Shown here: in pieces, positions 52,942 to 62,697 of the stretch
How positions within the stretch are numbered: position 1 is the stretch's first letter
Layout: every line of letters starts with the position of its first letter
Assembly (NCBI RefSeq): GCF_050402865.1
Contig: NZ_BAABMF010000003.1
Location: 392,928 to 456,927 of the forward strand
DNA length: 64,000 nucleotides
Direction: 5' to 3'
Origin: Clostridium_AF sediminicola
GTDB lineage: Bacteria; Bacillota; Clostridia; Clostridiales; Clostridiaceae
Made by a program: the position numbers and the translations under genes
Notes under the pieces: model-generated
Told to the model about the DNA's origin: nothing
Seen by the model: only the letters and a program-made list of their open reading frames with translations
The model's database searches: none

Positions 52942-53625
52942 ATGAAACAATACAACTATTTACTATTACTACTTCTAAGTGCTTTTCTTATAGGGTGCAA
53001 TAAAACAACCGTTGCTAATACAACTTCAACAGAATCAGATTCAGTTAAAAATAATGTTTCTACAACTGCCCCTCCAAATGAGAATCTTGACAATAACAAT
53101 AATTTATTAAACTTCGAAAGTATGCAAGGACTAGATCTTACAGAACTAAATTATATCCCTTCAGAAATGACTAGAGATCCAAAACTAGAAGAAGCTTTTG
53201 CTAAAGTTTATGATTTAAAACCAGGTGTTGACAAACTTAGATATTATTATAATAGAATTGATCTAAATGGAGATGAAAAACCTGAAACCTTTGTATACCT
53301 TGTTGGTCCTTCTGTATGTGGAACAGGCGGCTGTAGCGCTTTGATTTTTGAATCTCAAAAAGATGAATACAAACCTGTTTCTAGATTTACGTTAGTAAAC
53401 AATCCTATAATAATAAGTAAAAATAAAACTAATGGATGGAATGACATTATTATGGATGTATATGGTGGAGGGATTGAAAGATTCTTTTCAGAGCTAAAAT
53501 ATGATAATTATACTTATCCACTGAATCCTTCTGTTCAACCCAAAGTTAAAGAGGGTACAAAAATTCAAGGTACTGCAATAATTTCAGATGATATCACTAA
53601 AAATAGCGGAATAGAATTCAAATAA
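52942..53625 (+). CDS. Hypothetical secreted lipoprotein
   Basis: A 227-residue protein with a signal peptide and lipobox LIGC (C19), a Thr/Ser/Asn-rich linker (20-60), and a globular part from ~70. NRIDLNGDEKPETFVYLVG is an EF-hand-like, FG-GAP-type calcium loop, and VCGTGGCSALIF has two cysteines that could pair. AAAAGGAG precedes the ATG. Monocistronic, ends in a shared terminator with moaA. Function unknown. Confidence 0.8.
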   Translation: MKQYNYLLLLLLSAFLIGCNKTTVANTTSTESDSVKNNVSTTAPPNENLDNNNNLLNFESMQGLDLTELNYIPSEMTRDPKLEEAFAKVYDLKPGVDKLRYYYNRIDLNGDEKPETFVYLVGPSVCGTGGCSALIFESQKDEYKPVSRFTLVNNPIIISKNKTNGWNDIIMDVYGGGIERFFSELKYDNYTYPLNPSVQPKVKEGTKIQGTAIISDDITKNSGIEFK

Positions 53626-53674
53626 AAAATTCAAATCTATTTACATAAAACCAGTAAATAGATTTGAATTTTTT
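53624..53674. terminator. Bidirectional terminator between lipoprotein and moaA
   Basis: A 21-bp perfect stem (AAAAAATTCAAATCTATTTAC) with A/T-run ends between convergent genes. Confidence 0.9.
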
Positions 53675-54659
53675 ACCCTCCAATTTGAAACATTTTTCTT
53701 TTTTCTAAATCAAGATCTTCTTCTTTTAAACTAATTCCATTCATTTCATGTTTAGCTGGTTTATTAAATATAGCCTGAGTAAGAATTTCTAATAATCTTT
53801 CATCATCAATACCATTTCTCAACAATTTCTTTAAATCTATACCTTTGTCCCAAAATAAACACAACTTTAAAAATCCTTCTGCTGTTAGGCGCACTCTATT
53901 ACAATTACTACAAAATTCATGACTTATAGCACTAATAAATCCTACGCTTCCTTTGCTTAATGGACTTTTATAATAAGTAGCCGGACCTGAACCAATTTTA
54001 TTATTAAATGGTGTTAACTTTCTCTCTTTAGAAATAACTTTTTTAATTTCATCATTAGATACAGGAGTAAATTTACTACCTTCTCCTATTGGCATTAATT
54101 CTATAAATCTAACATCAATATGTTTTTCTTCGGAAAACCTCACAAAATCCATTATCTCTGAGAAGTTAATTCCCTTTATAATTACAGTATTTAATTTAAC
54201 TCTATTTATTCCCTTTTCAATAGCTAAATCAATTCCTGTTAGTACTTTTTTTAGGCTGCCATTACGAGTAATCTCTTTATATGTGTCTTCTTTTAATGTA
54301 TCTAAGCTTATATTCAATCTATCCAATCCTGCTTCTATAAATTCATCTATATAATCTTCTAAAAGAATTCCATTCGTAGTAATGCTTACTTCTTCAATTC
54401 CTGGCGTTTGTTTAATATCCTTAATTAATTTAACAATACCTAACCGTACTAAAGGTTCTCCACCAGTGATACGAATTTTTGATATTCCAAGTGTTGCAAC
54501 ATTTTTTACTATTCTTAGTATTTCTTCAAAAGTCAAAATCTTATCATGCATTAATAATTCGATGCCTTTTTCCGGCATACAATATATACATCTCAAATTA
54601 CATCTATCAGTTATTGAAATTCTTAAATAGTCTATCTTTCTTCCTTGGCTATCGATCAT
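53673..54659 (-). CDS. moaA: GTP 3',8-cyclase MoaA
   Basis: A 328-residue radical SAM enzyme that converts GTP to 3',8-cH2GTP, the first step of molybdopterin synthesis. CNLRCIYC is the SAM cluster motif, GGEPLVR binds SAM, and CSNCNRVRLTAEGFLKLC gives the second 4Fe-4S cluster. The C-terminal GG tail of MoaA is present (IGG). Works with MoaC, encoded upstream. Confidence 0.96.
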   Translation of the reverse strand: MIDSQGRKIDYLRISITDRCNLRCIYCMPEKGIELLMHDKILTFEEILRIVKNVATLGISKIRITGGEPLVRLGIVKLIKDIKQTPGIEEVSITTNGILLEDYIDEFIEAGLDRLNISLDTLKEDTYKEITRNGSLKKVLTGIDLAIEKGINRVKLNTVIIKGINFSEIMDFVRFSEEKHIDVRFIELMPIGEGSKFTPVSNDEIKKVISKERKLTPFNNKIGSGPATYYKSPLSKGSVGFISAISHEFCSNCNRVRLTAEGFLKLCLFWDKGIDLKKLLRNGIDDERLLEILTQAIFNKPAKHEMNGISLKEEDLDLEKRKMFQIGG

Positions 54660-54773
54660 ATTTAGACCTTCTCTCTTATTATTTTATCCCAAATTTTGCT
54701 TCCATCTATAACCTGAATTTCTTTTAAGAAATGTAAAATTAACTAAAGATAATACTATCAAAATTATGGAAAT

Positions 54774-54838
54774 ATCCCTTGATAAGTTAAAAGTAACATA
54801 ACTTAATGTTTTCCAAAAGTTACTCCTTATCAAATAAT
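54774..54838 (-). repeat. Long imperfect hairpin between moaC and moaA
   Basis: TTGATAAGGAGTAAC pairs with GTTACTTTTAACTTATCAA on the minus strand (8 + 5 pairs) without a T-run. It may affect mRNA stability between the two genes. Confidence 0.4.
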
Positions 54839-54878
54839 GTAAATGTTATCATTCATACTTTAATTTCATAACTTATCT

Positions 54879-55364
54879 TTATTCACGAAGAAAAATACCA
54901 CTTTTCCCTCCTGTTTTTTTCTCAAGATAAATATCTCCTATAGTCATTTTTTTATCTACTGCTTTACACATATCATATATAGTAAGCCCAGCAATTGATG
55001 TAGCCGTTAAAGCTTCCATTTCTACCCCAGTTTTTCCTGTTGTCTTAACTGTTACTTCTATATGTATCTCGGACTTTTCTCTATTCACTTTGAATTCAAC
55101 GGTACATGCCGATAACATCAGTGGGTGGCACATAGGAATTAAGTCATGTGTTTTTTTTGTTGCCATAATCGCTGCAACTCTAGCAACACCTAAAACATCC
55201 CCTTTACCCATTTCACCATTTTCAATTAATTCAAGAGTTTCTGGTTCCATACATACCTTTCCGTGGGCAATAGCAATTCTTACAGTATCCTTTTTTTCGC
55301 TCACATCTACCATTATTGCTTTGCCTTCATCATCAAAATGGTTAAGATTCATTTCATCACTCAT
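54879..55364 (-). CDS. moaC: Cyclic pyranopterin monophosphate synthase MoaC
   Basis: A 161-residue enzyme making cPMP from the MoaA product. AIAHGKVCMEPETL, the KKTHDLIPMCHPLML active-site loop, EVTVKTTGKTGVEMEALTATSIAGLTIYDMCKA and the conserved KTGGKSG end are all present. AGGGAAG precedes the ATG. 219 nt before moaA. Confidence 0.96.
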   Translation of the reverse strand: MSDEMNLNHFDDEGKAIMVDVSEKKDTVRIAIAHGKVCMEPETLELIENGEMGKGDVLGVARVAAIMATKKTHDLIPMCHPLMLSACTVEFKVNREKSEIHIEVTVKTTGKTGVEMEALTATSIAGLTIYDMCKAVDKKMTIGDIYLEKKTGGKSGIFLRE

Positions 55365-55627
55365 GCTCTTCTTCCCTTCTCCATGCGGTTTTCAACTAAT
55401 TAAAGTAACTATTTATTAAAATCATACAAATTCATCTTTCACGTTTCATTTTGTTATTTACTATTCATTACATTTATTATATCAGCCTCTATTTTTTTGT
55501 CAAATAAATGGTATTTTAATAAATACATATGTAGTATGGTTATATATTTGTATTTAATTTACTTATATCCTTCAATCATGATATAATTATTTAAACTAAG
55601 TGATTCAAATTCGAGGAGGGTATATAT

Positions 55628-56119
55628 ATGATAAAAACAGCAATATTAACCATAAGTGACAAAGGCTCAAAAGGAGAACGAGAGGATGTAACAGGCCCTT
55701 CTGTAAAAAAAACTCTATCTCCAAATGAATATTATGTAGATTATTATAAAATAATACCAGATGAATTAAATATAATTGTAAAAGAACTACAATACTTATG
55801 TGATAATTCAAAAGTGGATCTAGTATTAACAAATGGAGGTACTGGTTTTTCTAAAAGAGATATAACACCTGAGGCAACTCAAAAAGTAATCGAAAAATAT
55901 GTTCCTGGTATAAGTGAAGCAATGAGAATGAAATCTTTAGATATTACACCAAAAGCAATGTTATCAAGAGGAATATCTGGAATTAGAAACAACACTCTTA
56001 TTATAAATCTACCTGGAAGTCCCAAAGCTGCGATAGAGAATTTAAACTTTGTTCTTCCTGCTTTAAAGCATGGAATTGAAATTTTAAAAGGGGAAGCTTC
56101 TGAGTGTGCAGTTAAATAA
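55628..56119 (+). CDS. MogA/MoaB-family molybdopterin adenylyltransferase
   Basis: A 163-residue protein that adenylates molybdopterin. LTISDKGSKGEREDVTGP at the N-terminus, LVLTNGGTGFSKRDITPEAT and the NLPGSPKAA loop are typical. MogA and MoaB cannot be told apart with confidence. GGAGGG precedes the ATG. Divergent from moaC across 263 bp, so the two may share control. Confidence 0.93.
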   Translation: MIKTAILTISDKGSKGEREDVTGPSVKKTLSPNEYYVDYYKIIPDELNIIVKELQYLCDNSKVDLVLTNGGTGFSKRDITPEATQKVIEKYVPGISEAMRMKSLDITPKAMLSRGISGIRNNTLIINLPGSPKAAIENLNFVLPALKHGIEILKGEASECAVK

Positions 56120-56179
56120 CTCAGATTTGTGCAAAAAATTATTAAAGTAGATATTTTAAAAATTCATTATCAATAAAAA

Positions 56180-56212
56180 AAGAATATTTCGATTATACAT
56201 CGTAATATTCTT
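56180..56212. terminator. Terminator of the liv operon
   Basis: AAGAATATTACGAT pairs with its near-complement and ends in TTTTTTT on the minus strand. Confidence 0.8.
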
Positions 56213-56226
56213 AATTTCTTTTTACT

Positions 56227-56931
56227 TTAAGCACCTAAATAAGCCTTCTTAACATCTTCATTTCCTAGAAGTTCTTTAGCATTTCCTTCTAAAATTATTT
56301 TACCTGTTTCTAATACATAAGCTCTGTCCGCTATAGATAATGCTTTATTTGCATTTTGCTCTACAAGCAATACTGTAGTTCCTAAATCATTGATTTCTTT
56401 TATTATATCAAATATTTCCTGAACTAATATAGGAGCTAATCCCATTGAAGGCTCATCCATAAGCAATATGTCTGGTTTACACATCAATGCCCTTCCTATT
56501 GCTAGCATTTGTTGTTCTCCACCACTTAATGTTCCTGCCGTTTGCTTTCTTCGTTCATACAATCTTGGAAATTTCTTATATGCATTTTGTAAACTTTCTT
56601 CAATTTCACTTTTGCTTTTTCTTGAAAAAGCACCCATCTCTAAGTTTTCCCTAACTGTCATTTCAGGGAATACTCTTCTACCTTCTGGTACATGAGCAAG
56701 TCCTTTACCGACTATTTTGTGTGAATCAATAGTATTTATATTCATATCATTATATACTATTTCTCCTGACTTTGGTTTTATCATACCTGATAAAGTCTGA
56801 AGTATTGTAGTTTTCCCTGCTCCATTTGCACCTATTAGTGTAACAATTTCACCTTTTTTAACTTCAAAACTAATTCCTTTTATCGCATGTATTACTCCAT
56901 AATATACATTTAAATCATTAACTTTTAACAT
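56227..56931 (-). CDS. livF: Branched-chain amino acid ABC transporter ATP-binding protein LivF
   Basis: A 234-residue ATPase: Walker A GANGAGKTTILQ, signature LSGGEQQMLAIGRAL, Walker B ILLMDEPSMGLAP, H-loop VEQNANKAL. SMGLAP is the LivF-type mark. Last gene of livJ-H-M-G-F, 11 nt behind livG. Confidence 0.95.
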   Translation of the reverse strand: MLKVNDLNVYYGVIHAIKGISFEVKKGEIVTLIGANGAGKTTILQTLSGMIKPKSGEIVYNDMNINTIDSHKIVGKGLAHVPEGRRVFPEMTVRENLEMGAFSRKSKSEIEESLQNAYKKFPRLYERRKQTAGTLSGGEQQMLAIGRALMCKPDILLMDEPSMGLAPILVQEIFDIIKEINDLGTTVLLVEQNANKALSIADRAYVLETGKIILEGNAKELLGNEDVKKAYLGA

Positions 56932-56942
56932 TTCTCATCCTC

Positions 56943-57701
56943 CTATTCTCCAAGATATGCCTTGATAACCTCAGGATTATTTTTTATCTCGTCAGGAGTT
57001 CCTTTAGCAAGAATCACACCATAGTTAAGAACAACTATTCTTTCACAAATTCCCATTACTAAATGCATATCATGTTCAATAAGCAATATTGAAATATCGA
57101 ATTTATCTCTTATAAAATGAATAGTATCCATTAACTCACTAGTTTCTTGAGGATTCATCCCAGCTGCTGGCTCATCAAGCATGAGAATTTTAGGATTAGT
57201 AGCAAGAGCTCTTGCGATTTCTAATTTTCTTTGTTTACCATAAGGTAAGTTTTTAGCCGTAACATCAGCAAGATCTTCCATACCAAAAAGAGCTAATAAT
57301 TCTCTTCCTTTTTTGTCTACTTCTTTTTCTTCTTTCCAATAACTTGGAAGCCTAAGTATCCCAGCTAATGGACTGTATTTCATTTGTTTTTGGAATGCAA
57401 TTTTTACATTATCCAAAACACTCAAATTACTAAATAACCTTATGTTTTGAAATGTTCTTGCAACACCTTTATTTACAACTTGATATGGCTTATCTCCAAC
57501 TATACTTTTATCATCTATTAAAATATCACCATCAGTGGGTAAGTATACACCTGTTAGCATATTAAAAGTAGTAGTTTTTCCTGCTCCATTAGGTCCAATA
57601 AGGCCAACTAATTCACCTTCATTTATTGTTAAATTGAAGTCATCTACTGCTCTAAGTCCTCCAAAGCTTATACCTACATTCTTTGCTTCAAGTAATGCCA
57701 T
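56943..57701 (-). CDS. livG: Branched-chain amino acid ABC transporter ATP-binding protein LivG
   Basis: A 252-residue ATPase: Walker A GPNGAGKTTTFNML, the GVARTFQNIRLF Q-loop region, signature LPYGKQRKLEIARAL (LivG type, without the usual LSGG), Walker B ILMLDEPAAGMNP, H-loop IEHDMHLVM. Separated from livM by 2 nt. Confidence 0.95.
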   Translation of the reverse strand: MALLEAKNVGISFGGLRAVDDFNLTINEGELVGLIGPNGAGKTTTFNMLTGVYLPTDGDILIDDKSIVGDKPYQVVNKGVARTFQNIRLFSNLSVLDNVKIAFQKQMKYSPLAGILRLPSYWKEEKEVDKKGRELLALFGMEDLADVTAKNLPYGKQRKLEIARALATNPKILMLDEPAAGMNPQETSELMDTIHFIRDKFDISILLIEHDMHLVMGICERIVVLNYGVILAKGTPDEIKNNPEVIKAYLGE

Positions 57702-57703
57702 GT

Positions 57704-58669
57704 CTACTCACTCCTTTTACCTTTTAGCCGATTTAGTAGTTTCTGAATTGATAGTTCCTTTGTACCAAATATTCCAGAAGGTCTAAATAACATCATAATT
57801 ATTAGCAATACTGAGTAAATAAGCATTCTATATATTGCGAAATCTCTCAATGCTTCTGGAAGTAATGTTAATAAAACAGCTGCAATAACAGAGCCAGTTA
57901 AACTACCCATTCCACCCAAAACAACTATAACTAATATCTCAACTGAAAAAATGAATGTGAATTTTTTAGGATCTATTATTGACATGTAATGTGCAAAAAG
58001 ACCACCTGCTATTCCTGCAAAAAAAGCTGCTAAAACAAAAGCAAAAACTTTGTAAAATGCTGTAGGTACCCCAACAGCATCAGCTGCAATTTCATTTTCT
58101 CTTATAGCAAGAATGCTTCTTCCGTGACGTGAATGAATAACAGTATATATTACTACAACAGTTATTATTGTTATCCAATATACGTTACTAAAATTTGATA
58201 ACATAGAAATCCCTTTAAGACCTCTTGCACCATTTGTAAACTTAAGGTTTATTATTATTACACGAATCATTTCACCAAATCCTAAAGTTATGATTCCTAA
58301 ATAATCACCACGTAACCTTAGCGCAGGTATCCCAATTATGAGTCCAAATAATGCTGCTACTAAACCCCCTATTATCAAAGAAATTACAAATTGTAATCCT
58401 GAAGGTATAGGTAAATTCATATTAATAGTTGCTAAAGCTGATGCATATGCTCCAACTGCCATAAATCCAGCATGTCCTAAAGCTAGTTGTCCTAAAAATC
58501 CAGTCACAAGATTAAGACTAGTTGCTAGTATAATGTTTATTCCTATTAAAATTAAAATTCCTTCATAATATCTATTAACAACACCTGTATTGATAAGCAC
58601 GAAAAATATTACATATAATGCAATCATTAAAGATATATTGATTAAATATCCTTTTAATTTTCCTTTCAT
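57704..58669 (-). CDS. livM: Branched-chain amino acid ABC transporter permease LivM
   Basis: A 321-residue permease with about ten helices and the LivM motifs GHAGFMAVGAYASAL and RGDYLGIITLGFGEMIRV (EAA-like). RHGRSILAIRENEIAADAVG follows. Partner of LivH, 9 nt behind it. Confidence 0.95.
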   Translation of the reverse strand: MKGKLKGYLINISLMIALYVIFFVLINTGVVNRYYEGILILIGINIILATSLNLVTGFLGQLALGHAGFMAVGAYASALATINMNLPIPSGLQFVISLIIGGLVAALFGLIIGIPALRLRGDYLGIITLGFGEMIRVIIINLKFTNGARGLKGISMLSNFSNVYWITIITVVVIYTVIHSRHGRSILAIRENEIAADAVGVPTAFYKVFAFVLAAFFAGIAGGLFAHYMSIIDPKKFTFIFSVEILVIVVLGGMGSLTGSVIAAVLLTLLPEALRDFAIYRMLIYSVLLIIMMLFRPSGIFGTKELSIQKLLNRLKGKRSE

Positions 58670-58678
58670 CTATTGCAC

Positions 58679-59560
58679 CTACACTTTCTCTCTAACATTT
58701 TTACCCAATATACCCGACGGTTTTATAATAAGAACAAGAATAAGTATTCCAAATACAACAGCATCTGATAATTGACTAGATATGTAGCCTTTTGTAAAAC
58801 TTTCAGCTACCCCCATAATAAATCCACCAATCATGGCTCCAGGAATAATTCCTATACCTCCTAATACTGCGGCAATAAAGGCTTTAAGCCCTGGCATGAT
58901 TCCCATATATGGATCTATCAATGGATATGCCATACTATATAAAACTCCACCTATAGCACCTAGTGCAGACCCTAATGCAAAAGTTATTGATATTGTTCTA
59001 TTAACATTTATACCCATAAGCATTGCTGCTTGTTTATCTTGAGAAACTGCTCTCATAGCTTTACCTGTTTTGGTTTTCTTTACAAATAATTCCAAAAGAA
59101 TCATTAATACTATAGCTAAAAATATAGTCACTATAGTCAATCCACTTATTGTAACTTTTCCCAACATAATAGACTTGAATTTATAAATTTCTGGAAAAGG
59201 TCTAGGATTGGGCTTAAAAATAATCATAAATAAATTTTCAAGAGCAAGACTAACTCCAATAGCAGTTATAAGTGCAGAAATTCTTGGCGCCGACCTAAGT
59301 GGTTTATAGGCAAATCTCTCAATAGTAATACCTGCTAGTGCAGTAAGAAGTGCAGTTATAATGATTACTAACCAAAAAGGTAGTCCCATGCCCATTAACA
59401 TATATACAGAAAATGCTCCCATCATTAAAATATCTCCATGAGCAAAGTTAATAAGTTTAACTATACCGTAAACCATAGTATAGCCTAATGCAATTAGTGC
59501 ATATATACTTCCAACATGTAATCCATTGAATAACTGTTGAATAAACCTTCCTATATCCAT
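58679..59560 (-). CDS. livH: Branched-chain amino acid ABC transporter permease LivH
   Basis: A 293-residue permease with about eight helices: NGLHVGSIYALIALGYTMVYGIVKLINFAHGD at the start and MRAVSQDKQAAMLMGINVNR as the cytoplasmic loop. The ATG at 59560 is chosen with AAGGAAG upstream; the longer frame reaches back into the terminator after livJ. Confidence 0.93.
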   Translation of the reverse strand: MDIGRFIQQLFNGLHVGSIYALIALGYTMVYGIVKLINFAHGDILMMGAFSVYMLMGMGLPFWLVIIITALLTALAGITIERFAYKPLRSAPRISALITAIGVSLALENLFMIIFKPNPRPFPEIYKFKSIMLGKVTISGLTIVTIFLAIVLMILLELFVKKTKTGKAMRAVSQDKQAAMLMGINVNRTISITFALGSALGAIGGVLYSMAYPLIDPYMGIMPGLKAFIAAVLGGIGIIPGAMIGGFIMGVAESFTKGYISSQLSDAVVFGILILVLIIKPSGILGKNVREKV

Positions 59561-59581
59561 AAAACATCTTCCTTTCATATG

Positions 59582-59605
59582 AAAAAAGGGAGATTATCTC
59601 CCTTT
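59582..59605 (-). terminator. Internal terminator between livJ and livH
   Basis: AAAGGGAGA-taa-TCTCCCTTT followed by TTTT on the minus strand. It can let the binding protein be made in excess over the membrane components. Confidence 0.72.
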
Positions 59606-59631
59606 CTTTAATAAACTTTCTCTTAAAAAAT

Positions 59632-60774
59632 TTACTTTTTGGTAGATAATATATATTCTCCATTCTCAATCTTAATAATTGCAACTTCTTTAACTGGGTT
59701 TCTATTTTCATCAAATTTAGTATGCCCACACACTAAATCTAAGTCCGTATTCTTTAAAGCTTCAACTACTTTTTCACTATCAGTACTTTCAGCAGTCTTT
59801 ATTGCTTCAATCATAGTTACAGCCGAGTCATATCCTAAGGCAGCAAATGCATTAGGCATTTCTCCATCATACTCTTCTTTATAAGATGTGATAAAATCTT
59901 GAATCAATGGATCTTCATCAGATGTAGAATAGTGATTTGCAAAATAGCCACCTTCTACAGCCGTTTTATCAACACCAATTACTCCATCCCATCCGTCTCC
60001 ACCTATCAAAGTAGCTTCTATTCCTACTTCTTTAGCTTGCTTACCAACTAAAGCTACAGTATTATAATAATCTGGAATAAACAACACTTCTGGTGATTTT
60101 GCTTTTATATTAGTTAACACTGACTTATAATCTTTATCAGCTGCATTAAAACCTTCATAGCTTATAACTTTTCCACCATTTGCCTCAAATTCTTTCTTAA
60201 AGGATTCAGCTAATCCTACTCCGTAATCATTAGCAGGGTCATACATTACTGCTGCAGTTTTTGCATTTAAATCTTCAGCTGCAAACTTTGCCGCAATTCC
60301 ACCTTGGTATGGATCAGTATAGCAAGAACGGAATACATTTTCTCCTGATAAAGTAACATCCCAAGCTGTTGAAGTTGCTGTTATCATTGGAATTCCATCT
60401 TTTGCTGCAAGTGGTGCAATAGCCAAACTATTTGTACTAATAACTGCACCTAAAATAGCATCTACTTTATCACTACTTATTAATTTGTTATAAGCGTTTA
60501 CTGTTTCACTATTATCACCTTTATTATCATAGGCCTTTAATTCAATAGTTTTACCTAACGCTCCCCCATCTTCATTGTACTTCTTTATTGCTAAATCAAT
60601 ACCATTTTTCACCGCATTTCCATAAACAGCTACTGCTCCAGTTTCTGGATATATCGCTCCTAATTTTATTATTTCAGACTCTGTTTCTGCTCCACCTTTT
60701 TTACCACATGCAGAAAGTGATACTAACACCACTAATGCTAACATGCTAGCCACCATTTTCTTCATCCTAAACAT
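59632..60774 (-). CDS. livJ: Branched-chain amino acid-binding lipoprotein (copy 1)
   Basis: A 380-residue periplasmic-binding-protein-fold lipoprotein (lipobox SLSAC, C23) of the Leu/Ile/Val type: LGAIYPETGAVAVYGNAVKNG and TSTAWDVTLSGENVFRSCYTDP contact the ligand. Strong GGGGGA site. Nearest to livH, so the main partner of the permease. A similar protein is encoded next door at 61077-62219. Confidence 0.94.
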   Translation of the reverse strand: MFRMKKMVASMLALVVLVSLSACGKKGGAETESEIIKLGAIYPETGAVAVYGNAVKNGIDLAIKKYNEDGGALGKTIELKAYDNKGDNSETVNAYNKLISSDKVDAILGAVISTNSLAIAPLAAKDGIPMITATSTAWDVTLSGENVFRSCYTDPYQGGIAAKFAAEDLNAKTAAVMYDPANDYGVGLAESFKKEFEANGGKVISYEGFNAADKDYKSVLTNIKAKSPEVLFIPDYYNTVALVGKQAKEVGIEATLIGGDGWDGVIGVDKTAVEGGYFANHYSTSDEDPLIQDFITSYKEEYDGEMPNAFAALGYDSAVTMIEAIKTAESTDSEKVVEALKNTDLDLVCGHTKFDENRNPVKEVAIIKIENGEYILSTKK

Positions 60775-60819
60775 ATTATTTCCCCCTTTTATTTTGTCAA
60801 CGTATTAATTGTTCTGTTA

Positions 60820-60848
60820 ATTATACATATTAAATTCGTAAAATTCAA
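60820..60848 (-). promoter_or_regulatory. Sigma-A promoter of livJ copy 1
   Basis: TTGAAT (60843-60848), 17-bp spacer, TATAAT (60820-60825); TGTATAAT also gives an extended -10-like context. Duplicated upstream of copy 2. Confidence 0.78.
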
Positions 60849-60991
60849 TAATATATATTGCTCAATAGTCAATCTTATGAACAATTTTTTTGCAATTCAT
60901 AATGTAATATTAAGTATTTAACAATTTTTTCGTAATTCTCATACTAAATTATATTATATTAGCAATTTTTTTGTATTTTTCTTTAGTAGAT

Positions 60992-61019
60992 AAAAAAAGA
61001 TGCTCCTTTTAGGAACACC
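60992..61019 (-). terminator. Terminator after livJ copy 2
   Basis: TGTTCCTaaaAGGAGCA followed by TCTTTTTTT on the minus strand. Confidence 0.78.
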
Positions 61020-61076
61020 TTTCAATAAATTTTATATATTCTTTTCTAAATTCTTGTTTTTCATTATAAATTACAA

Positions 61077-62219
61077 CTATTTCTTTGTGTGTAATTTATA
61101 TTCTCCATCTTTGATAGTTATAATAGCAACTTTCTTAACTGGGTTTCTATTTTCATCAAATTCTGTGTATCCGCACACTAAGTCTAATTTTGTATTATTT
61201 ATAGCTTCAACAATCTTATCTGCATCAGTACTACCAGCAGCTTTTATTGCTTCAATCATTGTAATAGCACCATCATAACCTAATGCAGCCAAAGCATTTG
61301 GAACTTCTCCATCATATGCTTCTTTATAACTTTTCACAAAATTTTGAATCAATTCTGCTTCATCATCTGTAGCGAAATGATTTGCAAAGTATCCACCTTC
61401 TACAGCAGTTTTATCTACACCTAAAACTCCATCCCATCCGTCTCCACCTAATAAAGTAGCTTCTATACCTACTTCTTTAGCTTGTTTACCAACTAAAGCA
61501 ACTGTATTATAGTAATCTGGAATAAATAAAACTTCAGGACTATTTCCTTTTATGTTAGTTAATACTGATTTATAATCTTTATCTTTAGCATTGAATCCTT
61601 CAAAGTTTACAATTTCTCCACCATTTGATTCAAATACTTTCTTAAACTCTTCAGCTAATCCAACTGCATAATCATTAGCTGTATCATACATAACTGCTGC
61701 TGTTTTTGCTTTTAAATCTTCAGATGCAAATCTTGCCATTGTTCCACCTTGGAATGGATCAGTGTAACAAGAACGGAAAACATTTTCTCCTGCTAATGTT
61801 ACATCCCAAGCAGTAGAGGTAGGTGTCAACATTGGAATTCCATCTTTTGCAGCCAGTGGTGCTATTGCTAAACTATTTGTACTAATAACAGCACCTAATA
61901 ATGCATCTATCTTATCGCTACTTACTAATTTATTATAAGCATTAACAGTTTCACTGTTATCACCTTTATTATCATAAGCAATTAATTCTATTTGCTTGCC
62001 TAATACTCCGCCTTCATCATTGTATTTTTTTATAGCTAACTCATAACCATGTTTAACAGCTAATCCATAAACAGCTACATCTCCCGTTTCTGGAAGTACC
62101 GCCCCTAACTTTATTGTTTCGGACTCTTTTTCTACATCCTCTTTTTTACCACAAGCTGAAAGTGATCCTAATAATCCCAATGCAAGCATAATTGCTATTA
62201 CCTTCTTCATTTTAAACAT
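61077..62219 (-). CDS. Branched-chain amino acid-binding lipoprotein (copy 2)
   Basis: A 380-residue paralogue of the protein at 59632-60774, about four in five residues identical by eye, same length with no visible gaps, lipobox SLSAC. Differences cluster on the surface and tail (for example FATDDEAELIQ against YSTSDEDPLIQ). It has its own promoter and terminator. Ligand specificity may differ (for instance Leu against Val), which the sequence cannot show. Confidence 0.94.
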   Translation of the reverse strand: MFKMKKVIAIMLALGLLGSLSACGKKEDVEKESETIKLGAVLPETGDVAVYGLAVKHGYELAIKKYNDEGGVLGKQIELIAYDNKGDNSETVNAYNKLVSSDKIDALLGAVISTNSLAIAPLAAKDGIPMLTPTSTAWDVTLAGENVFRSCYTDPFQGGTMARFASEDLKAKTAAVMYDTANDYAVGLAEEFKKVFESNGGEIVNFEGFNAKDKDYKSVLTNIKGNSPEVLFIPDYYNTVALVGKQAKEVGIEATLLGGDGWDGVLGVDKTAVEGGYFANHFATDDEAELIQNFVKSYKEAYDGEVPNALAALGYDGAITMIEAIKAAGSTDADKIVEAINNTKLDLVCGYTEFDENRNPVKKVAIITIKDGEYKLHTKK

Positions 62220-62263
62220 ACTATTTCCCCCTTTTATTTCTTAATCAATATGTTATTTTGTTA

Positions 62264-62292
62264 ATTATACATATTAAATATATAAAATTCAA
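62264..62292 (-). promoter_or_regulatory. Sigma-A promoter of livJ copy 2
   Basis: TTGAAT (62287-62292), 17-bp spacer, TATAAT (62264-62269), the same arrangement as for copy 1. The rest of 62220-62697 is very AT-rich and shows nothing else I can support. Confidence 0.78.
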
Positions 62293-62697
62293 CGATAAAT
62301 ATTGCTTAATAATAAATTTATCCAACAACTTTTTCGCAATTCATTAATTATTAAGCTTTATTTGTTTTATTTACGCATTTTTTTTGTAATTTATTCAGTT
62401 TTTCACTTTCATTAGCAACTTATTCATAAATTAATTTTAGCTTTTTTTAAATATAATTAACCTTCTTTAGCTATCTATAAATTCATAGTAAAACCTATTT
62501 TTCTTCATATAAATTTTTTATTTTGTAAATATTTTTTTTTTTGAGAAAAATATTGATTTTAAGTATCATTTATTGTAATATATTGTATGTTGTTAATTAT
62601 TAAATCTACTACTGGACTCTTTTATGTAGTATTTATTATAAGTAAAGTTAGTATCTAATTCATTTTAAACTTAGCTTTTCTTGGGAGGATTTTAAAC

